This document shows, piece after piece, positions 14,677-22,351 of a stretch of 22,351 nucleotides of DNA (position 1 is the first letter of the stretch; the number at the start of each line of letters is the position of its first letter). The position numbers and the translations under genes are program-made. Source of the DNA: SCGC-AG-212-J23 sp036406675 (GTDB lineage: Bacteria; Pseudomonadota; Gammaproteobacteria; Burkholderiales; SG8-39); assembly GCA_036406675.1 (NCBI GenBank), contig DASXAO010000039.1, positions 1 through 22,351 of the forward strand. The letters are read 5' to 3'. The notes beneath the pieces are model-generated. The model made no database searches. It saw only the letters and a list, made by a program, of their open reading frames with translations, and was not told the origin of the DNA.

Positions 14677-14707
14677 ATTTTAGCAGGCCCCTGCTAGAAT
14701 TTTTTCG
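14677..14707. promoter_or_regulatory. symmetric bidirectional promoter, DUF2889-sucCD operon / glpK
   Basis: Arms ATTTTAGCAGG (14677-14687) and CCTGCTAGAAT (14690-14700) form a 24-bp dyad with one mismatched pair and a CC centre. Each arm reads as an extended -10 facing outward: TGCTAGAAT towards glpK, ending 7 nt before GTG 14708, and TGCTAAAAT towards the DUF2889 gene, ending 8 nt before ATG 14668. With start sites 6-8 nt downstream of a -10, both mRNAs would be leaderless or nearly so. Neither start has a Shine-Dalgarno sequence. The hairpin plus T-run could be mistaken for a terminator, but no gene ends here. Confidence 0.62.
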
Positions 14708-16189
<1,482 letters not shown>

Positions 16190-16202
16190 ACCGTGCCGCT
16201 CG

Positions 16203-17807
16203 CTAGGTGGCCACGCTCTCGCCCTCTACCACCCACTCGAACGTGACGCGTGCGTAGTCGTCGCCACGGCGCAGCAGCCGTACGCCGCGCAGGCGGCGCG
16301 CCGAGCCGTCCACGGTCGTCTCGTAGACGCGGCCTTCCTTCCAGCTCTCCGGCGCAAGAAGCAGGTTCAGCGTCTGCGAGGCCGCCGGATCGTCCGCGAG
16401 CACGATCGCGCGGGTGCGGTTGAAGGCGAATTCCCGGGCGGCCTGCTCCGAATACGCGTTGTCCTCGTGCTGCTCGTAGAGCGTGCGCAGGTCGACGGCC
16501 TCCGGATCGCGGCTCAGGATCGCGACCGTGGCGTGCATCGCCCCATCGCGCTTCGCATGCATCGCGCGGATGATGGCGACCCAATACTCTTTGCCGTCCG
16601 TCGACACCGCCACCAGGTCGCCGCAGCGTGCGGCGTCTCGCGAATCCGCCGGAATCTCGGCGCCGAGCTCGTTGCCGCCGGTATCCTGCAAGGCCCAGGT
16701 TTCCGGCGCGCCGGCCGGGCCGTCTCCATCCTCGACGAGCGAGAGCTCCGTCGTCACCGATCGTCCGCGTGAAAGCTGCTGCCATGCCTGCGAAAAGCCT
16801 TGGATCACGTGGAGCACGCCCGTCGCGGGCGAGCGCGGCGGTGGCGTGTAGGGACACGTGGGCCCCCAGAACGCGAGCAGGTGTCGCGTGGCCGCGATCT
16901 GCGTGTAGGGATCGATGTCCTTGCCGAACGCCTTGACGTCTTCGGCCTTCGCCGCGGCGAGCTGCCTGTGGAGGCGCTCCAATGCGCCGAAGCCGGCCCC
17001 CGCGCCGAAATGCCGCTGCGTGGCGTTGGCCGCGGCATCCCCGGAAGCCCGGCGCGGCGGGAGATCGCTCGACGGGTCGAAGCAGAACGGGTTGTCGGCG
17101 ACGCCAGGCGGGCGCAGCGTGAAGTCCTGGCCCAGCTGCTCGGCCACCCGGTCGGCCACCTCGATCTGCCGCGGCGCCAGCATTTCCGGCGCGCACGAGT
17201 GCAGCATCAAGAGCCGCAGCAGCTCCTGCGTCACCGTGGTAGTGGAAGTGCTCGACGCGTGCAGGCGAATCGGCGTCTCGGCGGAGCCCGCTTTTTGCGC
17301 CTTGTCATGGACCGCGTACGCCATGCGCCAGAGCTTGGCGGGCACGCTGAGGTAGCGCATGAGGCAAGCCTTCGCCAGCGTGCGGCATGCATGGAGGCAT
17401 CTAGCCGCGTCGCCCGCCGCGACCAGGCGCAGCCCCTGCGTGCTGCCGGGATCCTTGAGCGGCGAGCGGGCAGAGCCGTAGAGCGCGCGCGCCAGCACGA
17501 TGAGGTAGCGGGTCAGCGATTCCCAGCTCGATGCGTCCGGCTTGCGTCCGCCGCCCGATGGCTTGCCCACGAACTCCCCGAGTAGCGCGGACACGTGCGC
17601 GGCGCCCGACTCGTGAATCTGCGCCAGGGCTTCGCTGCGGGCTTTCGCGTCGTGCGGGAGGGCCTTTTCGAGCCAGCCGGCGAGCTCCTCCAGCGCGGCG
17701 GCCGGATCGGCCTGACGAATGCCGGCGAGCAGCTTCGCCGCCGACGCCGGAGTGCGCATCGACGCGTCGAGATGACCGTCTTCGCCGTTCTTCAGCCAAG
17801 CGAGCAT
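16203..17807 (-). CDS. uncharacterised two-part protein with C-terminal PilZ-like region (tentative)
   Basis: A 534-residue protein that I do not recognise by name. The start ATG 17807 has a good Shine-Dalgarno (GGGAGA, 7 nt upstream); a longer frame to 17903 has no such support. Residues 1-310 look mainly alpha-helical (LEELAGWLEKAL, SLTRYLIVLARALYG, QELLRLLMLHS), with a loose Pro/Gly-rich stretch at 232-275. Residues 350-534 look beta-rich; W371-ALQDTGGNELGAEIP followed by GDLVAVSTDGKEYWVAIIR (396-414) resembles C-terminal regions of betaproteobacterial proteins that I associate with PilZ-like barrels, but the RxxxR and DxSxxG c-di-GMP motifs are not seen. No signal peptide is visible. It is probably a single-gene transcript, since a terminator separates it from the gene upstream. 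Confidence 0.8.
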   Translation of the reverse strand: MLAWLKNGEDGHLDASMRTPASAAKLLAGIRQADPAAALEELAGWLEKALPHDAKARSEALAQIHESGAAHVSALLGEFVGKPSGGGRKPDASSWESLTRYLIVLARALYGSARSPLKDPGSTQGLRLVAAGDAARCLHACRTLAKACLMRYLSVPAKLWRMAYAVHDKAQKAGSAETPIRLHASSTSTTTVTQELLRLLMLHSCAPEMLAPRQIEVADRVAEQLGQDFTLRPPGVADNPFCFDPSSDLPPRRASGDAAANATQRHFGAGAGFGALERLHRQLAAAKAEDVKAFGKDIDPYTQIAATRHLLAFWGPTCPYTPPPRSPATGVLHVIQGFSQAWQQLSRGRSVTTELSLVEDGDGPAGAPETWALQDTGGNELGAEIPADSRDAARCGDLVAVSTDGKEYWVAIIRAMHAKRDGAMHATVAILSRDPEAVDLRTLYEQHEDNAYSEQAAREFAFNRTRAIVLADDPAASQTLNLLLAPESWKEGRVYETTVDGSARRLRGVRLLRRGDDYARVTFEWVVEGESVAT

Positions 17808-17917
17808 CGCGCAGTCTCCCGCCGTACGGGGACGCAAAGAAAGATCAGGATAGACCTCGGGCGGCAGGCGCGCAGTGATGCAGTCGACGCCCCGGGCGCG
17901 CAATCCTCCGGCATGCC

Positions 17918-17958
17918 AAAAATGACCGGGGGTCCTTGGTCTCGCGACCAGGACCCCC
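17918..17958 (-). terminator. intrinsic terminator of the secreted-protein gene
   Basis: A GC-rich stem of 13 pairs with one bulged T (arms 17928-17941 and 17946-17958, TCGC loop) is followed on the minus strand by a U-tract (A-run at 17918-17922). It lies about 40 bp after the stop at 18001 and isolates that gene from the unrecognised gene that follows. Confidence 0.85.
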
Positions 17959-18000
17959 GATGTTCAGCCTGGAGAGGGCGGCTCTCGCCGCCCGCTTGCG

Positions 18001-19098
18001 TTACCGCCGGTCGGCGTGGCGCTCCCAGTTGTGCTGGTGCTTGTGCTTCTTGCCGCGCACGTAGACCTTCAGCGGCGCATGGCCTTCGAACGGCTGGCCG
18101 TCCACCGTGCCCGTCAGCACGCCCTCGATGTCGCCAACGTTGAAGTCGGCAGCCTTGAGGTCGAACAGGCACACCAGGTCCTTCTTCCTGTCGCGGTTCA
18201 GGTACAGGCCCTCGCTGTGGCAGCGGATCAGGCTACGCTCGTTGCCGTCCGCGCCGAAGCGGAGCGAGCTGCGATCGACCCTCATCGGGTTGAACGTCTT
18301 CGACGAGAGCAGCGCGACCGCGACCTTGCCGTCGGTATTGGCCCAGATCTTCGCCACGCCCGGGTGACGCGGGCGGATGTCGATGTTAATCCGCGCGGCG
18401 CCGGCTACCGGCGGCGGCGGCGGGGGCGGGTTGTCAGCCGGCGGGTCCACCGGGCCAGGATCGGCCACGGGCCCCGGATCGGCCGCAGGCGGCGTGTGGA
18501 TACCGTCGATCTGGAGCGTGTAGCTGCCGTTCCCGACGCTCGGGTCCACCGTCGAGGAGTCGAGCGTGCCGCCACTCACGAAGTTGCGCGCCATTCCGCC
18601 CGTAAACGGGCTTCCGCTGCTGCCCACGCCGACGAAGTAGGTTCCGTCGGCCGGCACCACGGCAAACACGATGCGCGAGTCGTTCGTCGCGATCGAGCCC
18701 ATGTCGGTGTCATCGGCGTCGTCGTCTGCGTACAGCATGTTTCCGGACGCGTCGAACATCGCGATGGTGGTGTCCACGCTGCGGAGCGTAGCGGTCGGGC
18801 AGAGCCCGTCCTTGATGCCGCCGTTGATGTCGATCGTCAGAACGTCGCCCGCGGTGGCCTGGAACGAATAGAAGTCGAGGTCCTCCACCACCGGCGCCGA
18901 GCAGGTCGTGTTGCCGACGGCGCCCGTAACTATCACGGTGCCGTTGGCGTCGACGGCGCTGTCCAGAGGCTGAGCGGTGGAAAACGTGCCGTTGCCACTC
19001 GTGCCTTCCGACTCGACCACGGCGAGTGCGACGCTGCTGGCCAGCGAGGCGGCGATGAATCCCGCCGCCGCGAGTGCCTTGCGAACAGAGATCTTCAT
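18001..19098 (-). CDS. secreted protein: PPC-like domain, Pro-rich linker, C-terminal beta domain
   Basis: A 365-residue exported protein. The start ATG 19098 follows GGGGGG at 7 nt; an in-frame ATG at 19122 gives an unlikely N-terminal extension. A Sec signal peptide (KISVRK, hydrophobic core, ALA cleavage near residue 26) is clear. Residues about 40-198 match bacterial pre-peptidase C-terminal (PPC) domains: DLDFYSFQATAGDVLTIDI, then the acidic loop YADDDADDTD and FAVVPADGTYFVGVGS. A linker at 203-231 is rich in Pro and Asp. Residues 235-347 (IDIRPRHPG, VAVALLSSKTFN, LRFGADGNE, DLVCLFDLKAADF) resemble a C-terminal domain common in secreted bacterial proteins with IDVKPGS-type starts. The end is basic and His-rich (KKHKHQHNWERH). 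No protease domain is present, so binding or adhesion is more likely than catalysis (inference). Confidence 0.85.
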   Translation of the reverse strand: MKISVRKALAAAGFIAASLASSVALAVVESEGTSGNGTFSTAQPLDSAVDANGTVIVTGAVGNTTCSAPVVEDLDFYSFQATAGDVLTIDINGGIKDGLCPTATLRSVDTTIAMFDASGNMLYADDDADDTDMGSIATNDSRIVFAVVPADGTYFVGVGSSGSPFTGGMARNFVSGGTLDSSTVDPSVGNGSYTLQIDGIHTPPAADPGPVADPGPVDPPADNPPPPPPPVAGAARINIDIRPRHPGVAKIWANTDGKVAVALLSSKTFNPMRVDRSSLRFGADGNERSLIRCHSEGLYLNRDRKKDLVCLFDLKAADFNVGDIEGVLTGTVDGQPFEGHAPLKVYVRGKKHKHQHNWERHADRR

Positions 19099-19224
19099 AA
19101 ATCTACCCCCCTTTCTTGCCAACTACACTACTGGCAGTGTCCGGGGGGACGCAGGGGAGAGTTCACGCCCGCTGTGGATAACGGTGACCGGCGCGCCTTA
19201 CGTCACGCGAGCGGGGTGCATTTT

Positions 19225-19292
19225 CTTTCAGGAATCGTCAACGCGCACTGCGGCGAAGTGCTAGACCTCGCGCGCGAACTAGTTCCTGAAAG
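19225..19292. repeat. 10-bp perfect inverted repeat in intergenic region
   Basis: CTTTCAGGAA (19225-19234) and TTCCTGAAAG (19283-19292) are exact inverted copies with 48 bp between them. They lie in the 210-bp space between the DUF4139 gene's stop and the secreted-protein gene's start, where I see no gene. The interior holds the short palindrome TCGCGCGCGA. No T-run follows closely, so it is a poor intrinsic terminator. Its role is unknown, and chance cannot be excluded. Confidence 0.4.
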
Positions 19293-19308
19293 ACCCTTGC
19301 CGCGCACC

Positions 19309-20919
19309 TCACGGCAGTCCGATCACCACCGCCTCCTTCGGATAGCGGATGGTGTAGTCGGCGACGAACTTGAGCGTCTCGCCGGGAAGAAGCGGCTGCT
19401 CCCACGCCACCACGCCGCGCTTGTCCTCCCAGTCGGTGAGCTTGGGCTTGGGCTCGAAGGCCGCGTCGACGCTGATCTGATCGGAGACCGCCACCGGCGA
19501 GGCTTCGAGCACGAGGAGCTCCACAGGCACTTTATGCCTGCTGGTGACAATGTAGAGATCGGCGATCTGGCGCTCGTTCTTCTGGCCGATCAGGCCGCCC
19601 GAGCCCGTGCGGTTCTTGGTGCGGTTGGTGGCGACCTGGATGCGGTCGTCGCGGCCGAACGGGAGAACGAGCTTTTCCTTCGCCTGCGCGTTCCAGAAGG
19701 TCGAGCCGATATAGGCTCCGTCGCGGTAGAGCTGCGCGTCGCCCGGGATCCACACGCCCTCGGGAAGCTCGGCCTCGGCTGTGACCATCGCTGCGGCGTC
19801 GCCTCGCGGCACGACGCGGATGCGCTGCTTGACGGGAATCGTCTGCGTCGCGAGCGATACGTTGACCTGGCGCCCGTCGGCGGGCAGGTCGACCTGCCCC
19901 GGCACCTCGAACTCCGTGGCGTACTGGGTTTCGAACTGCGCGACGATGCGCTCGGCCTCGTCTGACCGCACGGCCTTGGCTGCCCTCTGCTCCGGCGCCG
20001 CCGCTGGAGCGGGCGAGCGCGCCTCGTTGTAGAGCAGTCCCGCCTGTGCGACCGGCGGCCGGATCACGAGCTGCCAGGTGGACGGGTCGACGATCTGCGC
20101 GGCGCGCGGCTGGCCGGTGGAGAGGCGCAAGGCGACGCCGCGCCAGTCTTCGCCGGTGCGCTGCATGATGGTCGCCTGGCGCTCGAGCTCCACGCGCGAG
20201 CTCGACGAGTCGAGGGCTGCGCGGTACACCGGCTTCCAGCCCGCATTCGTCACCTGGTAGGAGGCGCGCACCTCGCCCGCGCGCGATGCCGCATAGCCGA
20301 TGACGAGCGTGCGGGCGTCTCGGGTGCCCGTGCGCAGGCGCGCCAGATCGCGCTGGAGCGCGGCGACCTGCTTGTCGATCGCACGCTTCTTGATCGCGAT
20401 GCGCTGGATCTGCCCGTAGGCGTCGCCGCCGCCGCGCCGGAGCGCCTCGATGACTGCAGGAATCGCCTTCGGGTCAACCGCGACCGGATGCGCCTTGTCG
20501 CCTTCACCGCCCGGCCGCGCACGAAGAGAGGCCAGGTAGTCGCGCACGAGCTCCGCGGTCTTTACGTCGACCTCGAGCGCCGCCTTGTCATCGTTCAACG
20601 CCTGGATCTTCGCCTCGAGCTCCGCTTCACGGCCGCTCAGGGCCTCGGCGCGACCTACGTCCTGTACCGAAACCTCGCCGACGCGGATTCCGGGGCTCGC
20701 TTCCACGCGCAACGTGCGCAAATCGAAGCTGGCCGGCAGCCCGCTCATCTCGAGCGTGCCGCTGCCGGCGGAAACGGCGCCGGCGCGCTCGATCGCCGCG
20801 CTACCGGGGTACAGGGTGACCCGGGCTATTCGGCTCGACTGCTGTGAAGACGCGGAACCGGAAAAGCAGGCTGCGACTGCGAGCACGACGACTGCGCGGC
20901 CGATGCGGCGGACGGACAT
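19309..20919 (-). CDS. DUF4139 / mucoidy-inhibitor MuiA-like exported protein
   Basis: A 536-residue protein of the MuiA-like family. The N-terminus is a signal sequence; VAAC with Cys18 fits a lipobox, although cleavage after SASS near residue 25 (ordinary signal peptide) is also possible. Residues about 30-90 match DUF4140 (VTLYPGSAAIERAG). Residues about 93-200 are coiled-coil-like, broken by a disordered stretch (RARPGGEGDKAHP). Residues about 210-535 are DUF4139, with YQVTNAGWKPVYRA, TGEDWRGVALRLSTGQP and a final FVADYTIRYPKE. Family members are envelope proteins of unknown biochemical function, one linked by name to mucoidy. The start has a very strong Shine-Dalgarno held in a hairpin. 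Its 3' end is 210 bp from the next gene. Confidence 0.9.
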   Translation of the reverse strand: MSVRRIGRAVVVLAVAACFSGSASSQQSSRIARVTLYPGSAAIERAGAVSAGSGTLEMSGLPASFDLRTLRVEASPGIRVGEVSVQDVGRAEALSGREAELEAKIQALNDDKAALEVDVKTAELVRDYLASLRARPGGEGDKAHPVAVDPKAIPAVIEALRRGGGDAYGQIQRIAIKKRAIDKQVAALQRDLARLRTGTRDARTLVIGYAASRAGEVRASYQVTNAGWKPVYRAALDSSSSRVELERQATIMQRTGEDWRGVALRLSTGQPRAAQIVDPSTWQLVIRPPVAQAGLLYNEARSPAPAAAPEQRAAKAVRSDEAERIVAQFETQYATEFEVPGQVDLPADGRQVNVSLATQTIPVKQRIRVVPRGDAAAMVTAEAELPEGVWIPGDAQLYRDGAYIGSTFWNAQAKEKLVLPFGRDDRIQVATNRTKNRTGSGGLIGQKNERQIADLYIVTSRHKVPVELLVLEASPVAVSDQISVDAAFEPKPKLTDWEDKRGVVAWEQPLLPGETLKFVADYTIRYPKEAVVIGLP

Positions 20920-20945
20920 GGTGGAACCTCCCTTTCAGTTCCACC
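20920..20945 (-). promoter_or_regulatory. 5' UTR hairpin holding the Shine-Dalgarno of the DUF4139 gene
   Basis: On the minus-strand mRNA, GGUGGAAC and GUUCCACC form a perfect 8-bp stem around a 10-nt loop, UGAAAGGGAG. The AUG (20919-20917) follows the stem with no gap. The Shine-Dalgarno AAGGGAGG is mostly in the loop, with its last G in the stem. Such a hairpin could expose the site to the ribosome, limit initiation, or be a target for a protein or temperature switch. The structure is read directly; the role is inferred. Confidence 0.6.
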
Positions 20946-20964
20946 CTTAAACGCAGGCTGCAGC

Positions 20965-20988
20965 AAAAAGGGTTAGCGGCGGGCTAAC
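20965..20988 (-). terminator. intrinsic terminator containing the dioxygenase stop codon
   Basis: GTTAGC and GCTAAC (20972-20977 and 20983-20988) pair with a 5-nt loop and are followed on the minus strand by a U-tract (A-run 20965-20969). The dioxygenase stop codon (20984-20986) lies inside the first-transcribed arm. The stem is only 6 bp, so it may be a weak terminator. It would separate the dioxygenase from the DUF4139 gene 65 bp downstream. Confidence 0.6.
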
Positions 20989-21820
20989 GCGGCGTTTGCG
21001 CGCCCACGGTGAGGCGCCGCATCCGCCGGCGCTGGCCGTGGTAGTCGTTGACGGCGTTGTGTTGAGTGCAGCGGTTGTCCCAGATGGTCAGGGTCCCCGG
21101 CGCCCAGCGCACGCGGCAGGTGAACTCCGGCCGCGTCTGGTGTGTCTGCAGGAACTCGACGAGCGGGCGGCTTTCTTCTTCGCTCATGTCCTTGAAGCGG
21201 ATGGTGTGGCTGCGGCTCACGTAGAGCGCCTTGCGACCGGTGTCGGGGTGCGTGCGCACCACGGGATGCTCCGCCTCGTACTGGTCGGCATTCTCGGTGT
21301 CGTGGACCTTCATGCCGCCGATGGTGCTGTGCATCTTGCGGCGGCCGCCGCCGAGCTTGAGGCCGGCGCTGTTCACCCCGATCAGCCCGCCGACGAGGCT
21401 TTTCATGCCGTCGGACAGCGCGTCGTAGGCAGCCTGGGTGCTCGCGAAAAGCGTATCGCCCCCGTACGCGGGCGTCTCGACCGCCTGGAGCAGCGTGGCG
21501 AGCGGCGGCTGCGCGAGGTAGGTGGTGTCGGAATGCCAGTTGCCGCCGAAGTTGGTGGTTTCCTGCTCTTCCTTCACCACCTCGAAGATATGCGGATAGC
21601 CGTCCAGCCCGGTGACGAAGGGATAGAAGCAGGGCTCGCCGAAGCGCCCGCCCACGCACATCAGGTCGGCCGGCTCGAGCGCCTGGTCGCGGAACGCCAG
21701 GACCGAGTAGCGCAGAAACGCGCGCCGGATCGCCTGCCAGGCGGATTCGTCCTGGAGGTCGGCGAGGGCCACGCCGCGCACCTCGGCCCCCAACGCGCCG
21801 GCCAGCGGCTCGATTATCAT
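20984..21820 (-). CDS. TauD/TfdA-family 2-oxoglutarate-dependent dioxygenase
   Basis: A 278-residue non-haem Fe(II) dioxygenase, close to the 283 residues of E. coli TauD. The N-terminal IIEPLAGALGAEVRGVAL is typical of the family. The iron triad is H96-x-D98 (NWHSDTTY) and H254 (CTQHNAVND). R269, 15 residues after the distal His as in TauD, should bind the 2-oxoglutarate carboxylate. The reaction couples oxidative decarboxylation of 2-oxoglutarate to hydroxylation of a substrate. Whether that is taurine, another sulfonate or an aryloxy acid cannot be told; no sulfonate transporter is adjacent. The start ATG has a short AGGTG 2 nt upstream. It is divergent from the reductase gene with 12 bp between start codons. 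Confidence 0.92.
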   Translation of the reverse strand: MIIEPLAGALGAEVRGVALADLQDESAWQAIRRAFLRYSVLAFRDQALEPADLMCVGGRFGEPCFYPFVTGLDGYPHIFEVVKEEQETTNFGGNWHSDTTYLAQPPLATLLQAVETPAYGGDTLFASTQAAYDALSDGMKSLVGGLIGVNSAGLKLGGGRRKMHSTIGGMKVHDTENADQYEAEHPVVRTHPDTGRKALYVSRSHTIRFKDMSEEESRPLVEFLQTHQTRPEFTCRVRWAPGTLTIWDNRCTQHNAVNDYHGQRRRMRRLTVGAQTPR

Positions 21821-21832
21821 CGCACCTAGTCT

Positions 21833-22351
21833 ATGACAAAACGCATTGCAGTCGTCGGCGCGGGAGCGCTGGGAGGCTATGTCGGCGGCTCGCTCGCCCA
21901 CCTTGGCCACGACGTCACCCTCATCGACGCGTGGCCGGAGCATGTCGAGACCATCCGCTCGCGCGGCCTCGAGCTCGACGGTGTCACGCCGGAGGAGAAG
22001 TTCGTCGTCAGGAAGGCGAAGACCCTGCACCTGACCGAGGTGCAGTCCCTGGCGCGAAACCCCGTCGATATCGCGATGATCTCGGTCAAGTCCTACGACA
22101 CCCGCTGGGCGACGGCGCTCATCGCGCCCTACCTCTCCGAGCAGGGCTTCGCCCTGTCGCTGCAGAACTGCCTGAACGAAGAGACCATCGCCGGCGTGGT
22201 CGGCTGGGGCCGCACGCTCGGCGCGGTCGCTTCGCTCATCTCCGTCGACCTGTACGAAGCAGGCCGCATCCGCAGGACGGTCGCGAAAGGCGGCGACAAG
22301 CACACGGTGTTCCGCATCGGCGAGCCGCACGGCCGCATCACGCCGCGGGTC
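21833..22351 (+). CDS. 2-dehydropantoate 2-reductase-like protein (ApbA/PanE family), 3'-truncated by window
   Basis: The first 173 residues of an open frame that runs off the window end. The N-terminus MTKRIAVVGAGALGGYVGG holds the NADP-binding GxGxxG turn at residues 9-14, followed by the acidic beta2 end (VTLID). AMISVKSYDT corresponds to the VK(A/S)xxT motif, and LQNCLNEE to the QNG(V/L)xxE motif, with Cys in place of the usual Gly. Family members reduce ketopantoate to pantoate in coenzyme A synthesis, but many paralogues act on other 2-oxo acids. The Asn-Cys variant argues for a paralogue over true PanE. It is divergent from the dioxygenase, a possible functional pairing. Confidence 0.85.
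   Translation, partial: MTKRIAVVGAGALGGYVGGSLAHLGHDVTLIDAWPEHVETIRSRGLELDGVTPEEKFVVRKAKTLHLTEVQSLARNPVDIAMISVKSYDTRWATALIAPYLSEQGFALSLQNCLNEETIAGVVGWGRTLGAVASLISVDLYEAGRIRRTVAKGGDKHTVFRIGEPHGRITPRV

Noticed and set aside
14681..14706. Intrinsic terminator (hairpin plus T-run)
   Set aside because: The flanking genes diverge, so no transcript should end here; the arms are better read as outward -10 elements.
18400..18490. Tandem repeat or recombination hotspot
   Set aside because: The repetitive GC-rich bases simply encode the Pro/Asp-rich linker of the secreted protein, in frame and without exact long repeats.

Overview
This is a gene-dense, GC-rich stretch of bacterial chromosome, most probably from a betaproteobacterium of the environmental, metagenome-assembled kind. 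The lineage is inferred from three things: the order DUF2889 - sucC - sucD, which I recall as usual in that class, the family types present, and extended -10 promoters of the form TGCTAGAAT. There are no rRNA or tRNA genes, phage genes, insertion sequences or CRISPR arrays. No gap between genes exceeds about 210 bp.

Left part (1-9141). A 1221-residue membrane protein joins a PAP2-type phosphatase/transferase domain to a membrane-embedded spermidine-synthase-like protein. It converges on a short-chain dehydrogenase-like gene whose active-site Tyr is Phe. Divergent from that gene is a class II glutamine amidotransferase. This in turn converges, through one shared CTAG, on a regulator with two degenerate cyclic-nucleotide-binding-type domains. 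Divergent from the regulator, across a perfect 14-bp palindrome, is a three-domain lipid enzyme made of an acyl carrier protein, an acyl-AMP ligase and a PlsC acyltransferase.

Middle part (9142-16189). A long hairpin separates the lipid enzyme from a tightly packed five-gene minus-strand run. In transcription order the run is DUF2889, sucC, sucD, a second membrane spermidine-synthase-like protein and a PhzF-family isomerase, with overlaps of 4 bp or gaps of 24 bp or less. The run starts from a symmetric bidirectional promoter shared with glpK (glycerol kinase).

Right part (16203-22351). An unrecognised 534-residue protein is followed by a secreted protein (PPC-like domain, Pro-rich linker, C-terminal beta domain), a DUF4139/MuiA-like exported protein and a TauD/TfdA-type dioxygenase, all on the minus strand. 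A ketopantoate-reductase-like gene then runs off the right end. Two intrinsic terminators and a hairpin holding a ribosome-binding site lie here.

The observation I rate highest is an architectural one. At least two divergent gene pairs (6312/6340 and 14668/14708) are driven from near-perfect dyads carrying a -10-like element in each direction. Each -10 lies only 6-9 nt from a start codon that lacks a Shine-Dalgarno sequence, which predicts paired leaderless or near-leaderless mRNAs. Genes not in such pairs (17807, 19098, 20919) have strong Shine-Dalgarno sequences. No complete defence, secretion or biosynthetic cluster is visible.
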